Shown: positions 1 through 6,034 of the stretch, piece by piece
Layout: each line of letters opens with the position of its first letter
Numbering within the stretch: position 1 is the stretch's first letter
NCBI GenBank assembly: GCA_023132075.1
Contig: JAGLYT010000099.1
Location: 1 to 6,118, forward strand
DNA: 6,118 bases
Source: a bacterium
Lineage (GTDB): Bacteria; CBDUZB01; JAGLHV01
Direction of reading: 5' to 3'
The notes under the pieces: model-generated
Told to the model about the DNA's origin: nothing
Database searches by the model: none
The model's input: the letters and a program-made list of their open reading frames with translations, nothing else
Made by a program: the position numbers and the translations under genes

Positions 1-36
1 GAAAATAAAATTTAAAATTACTTTTTTATCTTTCAT
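1..36 (-). CDS. Possible start of a gene running off the left edge (hypothetical, partial)
   Basis: An ATG at 36-34 opens a frame that reaches the window edge and encodes MKDKKVILNFIF, a charged start followed by hydrophobic residues, as at the N-terminus of a membrane or exported protein. A GGGG tract about nine bases upstream could serve as a weak ribosome binding site. The same frame is also open further upstream, back to a TAA at 96-94, through codons that look protein-like, so the true start could be earlier (a TTG at 60-58 or 75-73) or this could be the remainder of a gene cut by the repeat at 94-207. It would follow metG on the same strand. Only 12 codons are visible, so no family can be named, and chance is a real alternative in sequence this AT-rich. 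Confidence 0.3.
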   Translation of the reverse strand, partial: MKDKKVILNFIF

Positions 37-93
37 CGAAAAAACCCCATAACCAATCAAATTTATATTTTTCAAAACATTATCGGCAATTAA

Positions 94-207
94 TTACCCC
101 GCAGCAAGCTGCCGGTAACCTTTTACTGAGCAAAACGAAGTGCTCAGGCTCAATTCGACCACAGAGTTTTTGTCAGCATAGCTGACGAAAACTCTAAGTC
201 TCATTGA
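94..207. repeat. Cluster of three hairpins, REP-like or miniature mobile repeat
   Basis: Three inverted repeats stand side by side just behind metG. The first (94-118) pairs TTACC with GGTAA and, inside that, GCAGC with GCTGC around AA. The second (126-147) pairs CTGAGCA with TGCTCAG around an eight-base loop. The third (163-195) pairs two 15-base arms around ATA. A further TCAAT at 150-154 can pair with ATTGA at 203-207, enclosing the third hairpin. The block is visibly richer in G+C than the sequence on either side. Tandem hairpins of this kind are known from REP/BIME-type elements mobilised by RAYT transposases and from miniature elements; assigning it to such a family is inference, because no second copy or transposase is in the window. 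Confidence 0.55.
163..195 (-). terminator. Strong hairpin behind metG, possible transcript end
   Basis: The arms AGAGTTTTTGTCAGC (163-177) and GCTGACGAAAACTCT (181-195) pair over 15 positions with one G-T wobble and a three-base ATA loop, 38 bases beyond the metG stop. It is the most stable-looking structure downstream of the operon and would fold in the metG transcript. On the minus strand it is followed by GTGG rather than a T-run, so it is not a textbook intrinsic terminator; it may instead protect the 3' end of the mRNA or simply be part of the repeat cluster. Confidence 0.3.
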
Positions 208-232
208 ACGGAATATTACACCTTATAAAGAA

Positions 233-1762
233 CTACTTTTCAGGTTTAATTATTCTGGGAAATAATGGTTCCCTATCTTTTACTTCTATTTTATTCCCTG
301 ATTTAATCCCGCCCCAGGTCATTGACTCAAAAGATTTCTGATGAGAAAGTCCTAATTGTTTCTCCATTTTTTCACTCGTTTCGGGCATAAACGGAGCAAT
401 CGCCAAAGAAACTATTCGTAGAGCCTCTATTAGATTATAAATAACTGTTTGTAATCTTTCCTTATTCTCTTTAAATAATTTCCACGGAGCCGTCTTATCA
501 ATATATTTATTGGCAAAATTCACTATCTCCCAGATATAAGAAAAAGCAGAATGAAATTCCAATGTTTCCAATGATACATCCAAATTAGAAGGAAGTTTTT
601 GGATAAGACTTATTAAATCATCATCTGTTTTTTCTTTACTTCCAGGGAAAGGAACAATCCCCTCAAAATATTTCTCCAACATAACTAATGTCCGGTTGAG
701 CAAATTACCCAAATCATTGGCTAAATCAGCATTATAGCGATTGATAAAAGAATCCCTTGAAAAATCACCGTCTAATCCAAACGGCACTTCCCGCAGAAGA
801 AAATAACGAAAAGCATCTACTCCGAATTCATCCACTACCTGATGGGGATTTACAACATTCCCTTTTGACTTACTCATTTTCTCTCCTTCTACCGTCCACC
901 ATCCGTGACCAAAAACCTTGCGGGGAATTTCTATATCCAAAGCCATTAACATCGCCGGCCAAATAATCACATGAAATTTGAATATTTCCTTTCCTACCAG
1001 ATGAATATCGGCAGGCCAAAATTTTTTAAACTTCTCGCCTTCTTTAAGATAATCAACGGCAGTAATATAATTTATTAATGCATCAAACCACACATAAATA
1101 GTATGTTTAGAATCAAACGGTACCGGTATTCCCCACTTAGTACCCAATCTGCTTACACTTAGATCCTTCAACCCATTTTTTACAAAATTAATCATTTCTG
1201 CCTGTCGGGACGGCGGCATCATAAAATGAGGATTTTTATTAAAATAATCTAATAACCTTTCCTGATATTCAGACAATTTGAAGAAATAACTTTCCTCAGC
1301 AACTTTTTCCGTTATCCGCCCACATTCAGGACATTTACCTTCTACCAATTGCCCTTCTAAACAAAAAGTTTCACAGGGAACACAATACCATCCTTCATAT
1401 TTTCCCTTGTAAATATCCCCTTTTTCATAAAGTTTAGTAAAAACAGCCTGTACCGTATCTTTATGCCGTACCTGGGTCGTTTGAATAAAATCATCGTAAG
1501 AAATATTCAATCTCTTCCATAGTTTTTTGTCTTCCTCAACAATCCTATCTACCCACGCTTGCGGCTCTTCCCCGTTTAGCCTTGCCGCCTGCTCTATTTT
1601 TTGTCCATGCTCATCAGTACCCGTTAAAAAAAAAACTTCTTCTCCCTTTAATCTTCTAAAACGCGCCAATACATCCACTGCTACAGTGCAATACGCATGC
1701 CCAATATGCAAAATATCGTTAACATAATATAACGGAGTAGTAATATAAAATTTCTTATTCAC
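233..1762 (-). CDS. metG: Methionyl-tRNA synthetase
   Basis: This cytoplasmic class I aminoacyl-tRNA synthetase attaches methionine to elongator and initiator tRNA-Met using ATP. The Rossmann catalytic domain carries the HIGH signature at residues 19-22 and KMSKS at 295-299. The connective-peptide insertion has a four-cysteine zinc knuckle (Cys127, Cys130, Cys144, Cys147; CVPC and CPEC). VWFDALINY (224-232) is the conserved methionine-site segment, and the alpha-helical anticodon-binding domain begins near NDLGNLLNR. At 509 residues it ends with the usual LFPRI tail and lacks the C-terminal EMAP/Trbp111-like tRNA-binding domain of the approximately 650-residue forms. The start is GTG at 1762-1760; no in-frame ATG lies just upstream and MNKKFYITTPLYYVN is the typical N-terminus. 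It is last in the tmk-holB-ricT cluster, 35 bases after ricT, so it probably shares their transcript. I see no T-box leader before it. Confidence 0.97.
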   Translation of the reverse strand: MNKKFYITTPLYYVNDILHIGHAYCTVAVDVLARFRRLKGEEVFFLTGTDEHGQKIEQAARLNGEEPQAWVDRIVEEDKKLWKRLNISYDDFIQTTQVRHKDTVQAVFTKLYEKGDIYKGKYEGWYCVPCETFCLEGQLVEGKCPECGRITEKVAEESYFFKLSEYQERLLDYFNKNPHFMMPPSRQAEMINFVKNGLKDLSVSRLGTKWGIPVPFDSKHTIYVWFDALINYITAVDYLKEGEKFKKFWPADIHLVGKEIFKFHVIIWPAMLMALDIEIPRKVFGHGWWTVEGEKMSKSKGNVVNPHQVVDEFGVDAFRYFLLREVPFGLDGDFSRDSFINRYNADLANDLGNLLNRTLVMLEKYFEGIVPFPGSKEKTDDDLISLIQKLPSNLDVSLETLEFHSAFSYIWEIVNFANKYIDKTAPWKLFKENKERLQTVIYNLIEALRIVSLAIAPFMPETSEKMEKQLGLSHQKSFESMTWGGIKSGNKIEVKDREPLFPRIIKPEK

Positions 1763-1774
1763 TTTAACTTTTTG

Positions 1775-1779
1775 TCCTC
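1775..1779 (-). promoter_or_regulatory. Ribosome binding site of metG, wide spacing before a GTG start
   Basis: GAGGA on the minus strand is the only purine-rich Shine-Dalgarno-like tract in the short ricT-metG gap. Twelve bases separate it from the GTG start, longer than the usual five to nine. Together with the GTG codon this suggests moderate translation initiation, perhaps helped by ribosomes finishing ricT. Confidence 0.45.
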
Positions 1780-1797
1780 GTTTTAAAATTCAGCTGC

Positions 1798-2622
1798 CTA
1801 TTTATTTTTACTTAATTTAAATTTATCTAAAATACCGATATGAATTTCACCGGCAGGAACTTTTTTTAAAACACCTTTCCCATAATCAATAGTAACTTCT
1901 TCCGTAAAAATATTTACATCTTTTACTATCCCTTCCCCCTGGCTGGTTTTTACTTTCAGCCCTTTTTTAGGCAATTTCTTTTTCATTTCTTTATAATTTT
2001 TATATTCATAGGCCAAACAACACATCAATCGGCCGCATACTCCTGATATTTTGTTGGGATTTAAAGATAAATTTTGTTCCTTAGCCATTTCGATACCTAC
2101 CGGCTTAAAATCATGAAGAAAAGATTTACAACAAAGCATTCGTCCGCAAGAACCAAAACCACCCAACATTTTGGCTTCATCCCTTACCCCTATTTGAACC
2201 ATTTGAATACGACTTTTCAAAAGATACCCTAAATCCTTAATCAATTCCCTAAAATCAATTCTTCCTTCCGCAGTATAATACACAAAGAGCTTATTTCGGT
2301 CAAAAGTGTATTCCACACTGGTCAATTTCATCTTTAACTCTCTGTCTTCCACCTTTTGTGAACAACTCCTAAGTGCTTCCTTTTCTTTTCTTTTATTTTC
2401 TCTTAATTTACTAAAATCATACTCATTCATTTTCCTTATAACATTTTTTATTTTTTCTTTTTTTTTCTCTAATACTTTTTCTAATTCTACTACTTCCCCC
2501 CATTCAAGACCATTTTCCGTTTCTACCAATACTTTATCTTCTACTGCTAAATCCAAATCCCGGGGATTAAAATAAAAAACTTCCTTATTTTTCCTTATCT
2601 CTACTCCTACTACTACCGGCAT
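1798..2622 (-). CDS. ricT: RicT/YaaT-family protein with PSP1 domain
   Basis: Homologue of B. subtilis RicT (YaaT), which with RicA and RicF forms an iron-sulphur complex that promotes RNase Y-dependent mRNA maturation and affects competence, biofilm and sporulation. The N-terminal part (MPVVVGVEIRKN, then a basic coiled-coil-like stretch at about 45-85) leads into the PSP1 core. Six cysteines fall in the two family signatures: Cys159, Cys164, Cys165 (GSCGRMLCC) and Cys196, Cys201, Cys202 (GVCGRLMCC), consistent with cluster binding. The length of 274 residues is normal for the family. The ATG at 2622-2620 has AAGGAG eight bases upstream. It sits between holB and metG, the neighbourhood in which this family is commonly found. 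Whether RicA and RicF partners exist here cannot be seen; without them the protein may act differently, so the family call is secure and the role is inferred. Confidence 0.93.
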   Translation of the reverse strand: MPVVVGVEIRKNKEVFYFNPRDLDLAVEDKVLVETENGLEWGEVVELEKVLEKKKEKIKNVIRKMNEYDFSKLRENKRKEKEALRSCSQKVEDRELKMKLTSVEYTFDRNKLFVYYTAEGRIDFRELIKDLGYLLKSRIQMVQIGVRDEAKMLGGFGSCGRMLCCKSFLHDFKPVGIEMAKEQNLSLNPNKISGVCGRLMCCLAYEYKNYKEMKKKLPKKGLKVKTSQGEGIVKDVNIFTEEVTIDYGKGVLKKVPAGEIHIGILDKFKLSKNK

Positions 2623-2713
2623 ATTCTTCTCTCCTTAAAGCCGTCATTTACCCTCAAAACCGCATTTTTCATTTGGGGTTCACCGCAAATACCAAATTTT
2701 AAACTAAAAAACA

Positions 2714-3724
2714 TTAAATCGTCTCAGCAAATTTTTTGTTTTCAATTATTCTGTTTATATTTAAAAACATCTCGTCCAGAGCTAAACCTACATTTATATT
2801 TCTTTTTATATTTTCTTTCGTCTGCAAAATAACTTCTAATATCCTTATCCATTCACGGGTAGGTTTTTCATACATTTTCTCTCTATAAAAAACGAGCATT
2901 ATATTTAAAATTTTTTTCAGTTCTTCCTTTTCTTTACTAAAAGACAATTTTTCGCTTTCAGAAAACAAACTAATAAAATCCCCTTTCTCTGTTTTAGAAA
3001 TTAAAGAGTCCGCCTTTTTCTTTGTCTCATCCATCTTCTCTTCGCAATAAGAAAAGGCTTTTCCGATACTCCCCCGCGACAACTGACTGAAAAACAGAGC
3101 TTTTTTTTCTTCTATATTGTACTTTTCCTTCAAAGAACGAATTATCAAATCGGAAGGAAGCAAATTAAATTTAATTACCTGACACCTGGAAATAATCGTA
3201 GGTAATATCCCATATTTGTTCTGTGCAATAAGAATAATTAAAACTTTATCCGGGGGCTCTTCCAAAAGTTTCAACACGCTATTCGCAGATTCCTTATTCA
3301 TCATATGGGCTTGAGCAATTATGTAAACTTTCCGGCTACCTTCCATCGGCTTAAATTGAGCCTGATATTTTAAAACCCTCATCTGACCGATACGAATGTC
3401 TTTTTTCTCAGGATAAATAAAACTTACATCCGGATGAATCCCTTTTTTAATTTTCTTACAGGAAATACATTCACCACAGGAATCATAGATATTCATCCCC
3501 TGCAAATCAAAATTATCCCCATTGGATGCGTGTTTTTCGCCTTTATCATCTATACCCACCTTCTCCTTACAATTCAACAAACGGGCAAAAGCAAAAGCGG
3601 TAGATTTCTTTCCCACCCCTTCCGGTCCTACAAATAAATAAGCATGGGAACACTTTTTTCTTTTTATTGCATTTTGTATGATTTTAATGGGCATTTCCTG
3701 TCCCAGAATATCTGAAAAAAACAT
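2714..3724 (-). CDS. holB: DNA polymerase III subunit delta'
   Basis: Clamp-loader subunit that works with DnaX and delta (HolA) to load the sliding clamp on DNA. It starts with FSDILGQE and carries a P-loop-like GPEGVGKKS (33-41), a four-cysteine zinc module (Cys52, Cys83, Cys86, Cys89), the segment NSVLKLLEEPP and the sensor-1 SRC motif in IISRCQVIKF. The Walker B region reads VYIIAQAHMMN, without the acidic pair of an active ATPase, as expected for delta'. The C-terminal third is the helical collar-type domain. The length, 336 residues, is normal. The odd point is the zinc module: thirty residues separate the first cysteine from the CxxCxxC group, against about eight in E. coli. The gene starts 15 bases after tmk, indicating co-transcription; the start is ATG at 3724-3722 after a weak GAGA-type ribosome site. 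Confidence 0.94.
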   Translation of the reverse strand: MFFSDILGQEMPIKIIQNAIKRKKCSHAYLFVGPEGVGKKSTAFAFARLLNCKEKVGIDDKGEKHASNGDNFDLQGMNIYDSCGECISCKKIKKGIHPDVSFIYPEKKDIRIGQMRVLKYQAQFKPMEGSRKVYIIAQAHMMNKESANSVLKLLEEPPDKVLIILIAQNKYGILPTIISRCQVIKFNLLPSDLIIRSLKEKYNIEEKKALFFSQLSRGSIGKAFSYCEEKMDETKKKADSLISKTEKGDFISLFSESEKLSFSKEKEELKKILNIMLVFYREKMYEKPTREWIRILEVILQTKENIKRNINVGLALDEMFLNINRIIENKKFAETI

Positions 3725-3739
3725 TTTCCAATCTCTTTC

Positions 3740-4396
3740 TTAATTTATTTCAAGAACTATGTTGATATAACTGACTATTTTCTCAAAAACCTGCTCGATA
3801 CTTTTTGTGCCTGAGATTACTTTTATTCTCTTTTCGTCTTCCTTTGCAATATCCTGATATCCCCGGCGAACCTTACGATGAAAAGAAATTTTTTCCTGCT
3901 CTAACCGGTCTCCCTTACCCTTTTTAAAATCCTTAGCTGTATTTACCGCTCTTTTCAGCCCCTGCTCAACTTTTATATCCAAAAGAAGAGTTAAATCCGG
4001 AACAATTCCATCCCCAACAAAAAACCCCGTTTTTTTTATTAAATTCCTGTCTAACCCTCTCCCATATCCCTGATAAGCCAGAGTAGCATCATTAAACCGT
4101 TCACAGATAATAACCTTTCCTTCTTTTAACGCCGGCTTTATTACCCGAACGAGATGCTCTGCCCTATCGGCAAAATTAAGGAAAAGTTCAGTTTTAGAAT
4201 TAATTTTATTATGCGGATTTAATAGGATTTTACGTAAACTTCGGCCTAAATCCGTACCTCCCGGCTCCCTGGTATGAACCACCGGAAAACCCTGAGCCTT
4301 TAAATATTTACAAACCTTCTTTGCCTGAAGACTTTTTCCGCTCCCTTCCGGCCCTTCAAAGGTAATAAATATCCCTTTTTTCCTTCGCTTTTTCAT
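3740..4396 (-). CDS. tmk: Thymidylate kinase (dTMP kinase)
   Basis: Phosphorylates dTMP to dTDP with ATP, the step feeding dTTP synthesis for replication. The P-loop is GPEGSGKS (15-22), followed by the dTMP-contacting REPGGT (43-48). The DR(Y/F/H)-type motif appears as ERF in the segment ERFNDATLAYQGYGRG, and the LID-type region GDRLEQEKISFHRKVRRGY lies near residues 160-180. At 218 residues it is of normal size, with a short basic N-terminal extension (MKKRRKKG). The ATG at 4396-4394 has AAGG eight bases upstream. It is the first gene of the cluster and stands about 36 bases after the predicted transcription start of the promoter at 4439-4467. Glutamate instead of aspartate in the ERF motif is a conservative departure from the usual DR(x) and does not suggest inactivity. 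Confidence 0.96.
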   Translation of the reverse strand: MKKRRKKGIFITFEGPEGSGKSLQAKKVCKYLKAQGFPVVHTREPGGTDLGRSLRKILLNPHNKINSKTELFLNFADRAEHLVRVIKPALKEGKVIICERFNDATLAYQGYGRGLDRNLIKKTGFFVGDGIVPDLTLLLDIKVEQGLKRAVNTAKDFKKGKGDRLEQEKISFHRKVRRGYQDIAKEDEKRIKVISGTKSIEQVFEKIVSYINIVLEIN

Positions 4397-4438
4397 TGAT
4401 TGTACCTTACTTTACTCCCTCTACTTTTATATTATAAT

Positions 4439-4467
4439 ATTATACCAAAATTCTTTAAAAATATCAA
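4439..4467 (-). promoter_or_regulatory. Sigma70-type promoter of the tmk operon
   Basis: On the minus strand a TTGATA -35 box (4467-4462) is followed after exactly 17 bases by a perfect TATAAT -10 box (4444-4439), which is preceded by TGG, giving an extended -10 (TGnTATAAT). Transcription would begin near 4432, leaving a leader of roughly 36 bases before the tmk ATG with AAGG in the expected place. A second TATAAT overlaps just downstream (4436-4431). The position, spacing and lack of any other gene in between make this the probable promoter of tmk-holB-ricT-metG. No operator-like repeat is evident around it. Confidence 0.75.
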
Positions 4468-4519
4468 TCTATTCTTTTGGATGTTTCTTTCCTCTTTTTA
4501 GTAGTGAAAATGGGACATT

Positions 4520-4548
4520 ATTATACTAATTTTTCCGAAATTTGTTTA
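4520..4548 (-). promoter_or_regulatory. Second, weaker candidate promoter upstream of tmk
   Basis: TAAACA (4548-4543, four of six matches to TTGACA) and a perfect TATAAT (4525-4520) lie 17 bases apart on the minus strand, 81 bases upstream of the main promoter. It could add a longer transcript to the operon. In sequence this AT-rich such pairs also occur by chance. Confidence 0.35.
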
Positions 4549-4810
4549 TTTTTGATTAAGGAAGACTTTTTGATGGGACTAAAAACGCTTGAATCTTAAA
4601 TTTTTCCCTAAATCGGGGTGTATTTTATTCGTTTACTTATCCTACCCAACCTTTTAGAAGAATTATACAATTAATTTAACCTTTATTTCTCTAATTATTT
4701 AATTTTATTTTCATTTTTGAGTTTGTTCCTATTTTTCTTTATTTCAAAATATTTCGCATCAATCCCCCTTTCCCATCAAGAAAACCGAATTAAAAAAAAT
4801 AACGACAGAA

Positions 4811-4867
4811 GAAATAAATAAATGAACGAAAAAGAATAGACAAATAGAATCGTTTGTTATTTATTTT
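4811..4867 (-). terminator. Imperfect hairpin behind the radical SAM gene, possible terminator
   Basis: Starting a few bases after the radical SAM stop, an A/T-rich arm (4850-4867) can pair with 4811-4829. About ten A-T pairs, one bulge, two wobbles and a five-pair TCGTT/AACGA segment close a loop of about 20 bases. On the minus strand the distal arm merges into TTTATTTATTTC, which could act as the U-rich tail. The low G+C content of the stem makes it weak by the usual standard. Confidence 0.3.
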
Positions 4868-4873
4868 CGTTTT

Positions 4874-5935
4874 TTATTTTTTAAAAAACTTATAAGCTAA
4901 AGCTTTCTTGAAAATAAAACCCATTCCTTTCGAAGGACAAGATTCACAAGACTTATAAATAATTTGCTTGTTTTTAAATGTTTCTCTTATTTCTTTGAAT
5001 TTTTCTCCATTCCATATTTGAAAAAAGTCCTTTTCAAAAACATTCCCAAAACTTTCACCCTCATTATCAAAAATTGAACAACAGGGTGTAATCTCGCCTT
5101 CTGCTGATACAAAACATTGTAACCAGGGAAGAATACACATCTTATTTCCACCAGATTTCTTTACCGAAGACGATTGACGTTTCACATAATTATGCCAATC
5201 TAAGATAACTTCTTTTAAATTTGTAGAGACTCCTTTCATCTTCGCCTTGTTTAAAAACTCTGTTAGCCTATCAATTGTATCACTGGACCCTACAATATTT
5301 CCTATCAAATTTCCCACTTTATTAGATATCCCATCATATACTTGTAAAGGACGGAAATTTATACAATTAATTTGTAGTTTGTGAGCTAAATCTAAAAGCT
5401 CAGATATTTCTCCAAAATTATCATCTAACATTACATATTCAAAAACAAGAAAAGGTCTTGCCTTTTTCCCCTTTCTGAGTCTATTTACTGTTTCGATTCC
5501 TTCTAATATCGTTCCAAATCTATCTTTCCCTCTTATTTTTAAATAAGTTTCCCTTTTGGCTGCATCAATGGATATTCTTATTGTTTCAATACCGGATTGG
5601 ACTAGATCTTTCACCATTTGCTTAATAGTAAAATTAGTCGTAATAGTAGTAGATATATTTTTGCTTTTACAATATTGAATCATTTGAGGAAGTTCTGGAT
5701 TTAACATGGGTTCCCCTCTTCCTGAAAAAGTACATCTCTGTGGTTTTGCTGAAGTTATGAAATATTTGAACTTGTCCATAGTTAGCTTTTTACCGGATAA
5801 TTTCAAAACACTAATACAAAATTTACATTGTAAATTACACAAAGTAGAAGGCTCCACTTGCAAATGTAGCGGTCTATTTAACACTGTTGAATTTTTCAAT
5901 AGCACAGATAATCCTGTTAAAATATTATTTATCAT
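4874..5935 (-). CDS. Radical SAM protein with SPASM-like C-terminal domain, substrate unknown
   Basis: An iron-sulphur enzyme that would cleave S-adenosylmethionine to start radical chemistry. The canonical CxxxCxxC cluster motif is CNLQCKFC (Cys33, Cys37, Cys40), followed by the SAM-contacting GRGEP (72-76, equivalent to the GGE motif) and later TIRISIDA, a typical barrel strand. The C-terminus is of SPASM/twitch type: CILPWLQC (267-274), then GEITPCC (Cys285, Cys286), the GNVFEKDFFQIWN segment and SCESC (Cys330, Cys333), enough ligands for at least one auxiliary [4Fe-4S] cluster. The last 15 residues are basic and aromatic. The ATG at 5935-5933 has GAGG nine bases upstream. Relatives modify peptides or act in anaerobic sulfatase maturation and polysaccharide gene clusters. 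No precursor peptide, sulfatase or glycosyltransferase is identifiable in the window, so the substrate stays open. Confidence 0.9.
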   Translation of the reverse strand: MINNILTGLSVLLKNSTVLNRPLHLQVEPSTLCNLQCKFCISVLKLSGKKLTMDKFKYFITSAKPQRCTFSGRGEPMLNPELPQMIQYCKSKNISTTITTNFTIKQMVKDLVQSGIETIRISIDAAKRETYLKIRGKDRFGTILEGIETVNRLRKGKKARPFLVFEYVMLDDNFGEISELLDLAHKLQINCINFRPLQVYDGISNKVGNLIGNIVGSSDTIDRLTEFLNKAKMKGVSTNLKEVILDWHNYVKRQSSSVKKSGGNKMCILPWLQCFVSAEGEITPCCSIFDNEGESFGNVFEKDFFQIWNGEKFKEIRETFKNKQIIYKSCESCPSKGMGFIFKKALAYKFFKK

Positions 5936-5990
5936 TTGTTAATTCCTCTTTCTTTTGTCATTTAATATTTTTATTTCCAATCGGCAGGAA

Positions 5991-6025
5991 ATACCTCCTG
6001 AATTTTTTTAAAATCCAGGAGGTTT
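5991..6025 (-). terminator. Hairpin between the partial right-edge gene and the radical SAM gene
   Basis: The arms ACCTCCTG (5993-6000) and CAGGAGGT (6016-6023) are perfectly complementary. Inside them ATTTT and AAAAT continue the stem past one mismatch to a three-base loop. It lies 12 bases after the stop of the partial gene at the right edge and so could end that transcript. On the minus strand it is followed only by ATTT, and on the plus strand by a somewhat better T-rich stretch (TTTATTTGCTTTTT). It may therefore be a weak or bidirectional terminator, or an mRNA-end stabiliser. Confidence 0.45.
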
Positions 6026-6034
6026 ATTTGCTTT

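Larger units (their letters stand above)
4397..4873. other. 477-base AT-rich intergenic region
   Basis: This stretch separates the radical SAM gene from tmk. It contains the main tmk promoter (4439-4467), a second weaker promoter-like pair (4520-4548), an isolated minus-strand TATAAT at 4667-4662 without a recognisable -35 box, and a hairpin just behind the radical SAM stop (4811-4867). The middle, about 4600-4800, is low-complexity A/T with no frame that looks coding. A 29-codon plus-strand frame at 4510-4599 is discussed separately. I see no RNA gene or conserved riboswitch core in it. Confidence 0.6.

Noticed and set aside
757-966. Plus-strand frame of 69 codons inside metG
   Set aside because: It lies wholly opposite the well-supported metG catalytic region, has no recognisable domain or ribosome site, and is explained as an antisense shadow.
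1763-1797. T-box or other methionine-responsive leader for metG
   Set aside because: The ricT-metG gap is only 35 bases, far too short for a T-box or S-box, and no such motif is present.
2306-2575. Plus-strand frame of 89 codons inside ricT, rich in Ser, Phe and Leu
   Set aside because: Its composition is the mirror of the Lys/Glu-rich coiled-coil part of RicT on the other strand; the apparent membrane-like character is an artefact.
2613-2672. A 19-codon minus-strand frame (MKNAVLRVNDGFKERR...) in the holB-ricT gap overlapping the ricT start
   Set aside because: It is very short, has only a weak GGTG ribosome site and no known family; the small ATTTGG/CCAAAT inverted repeat nearby (2671-2697) is too weak to call a regulatory structure.
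4607-4620. CCC/GGG pairing around TAAATC as an intrinsic terminator
   Set aside because: Only three to four base pairs can form, too few for a stable stem, and no gene ends next to it.
4662-4690. Minus-strand TATAAT at 4667-4662 as a third promoter
   Set aside because: No acceptable -35 hexamer lies 16 to 18 bases upstream, and TATAAT is common by chance in sequence this AT-rich.
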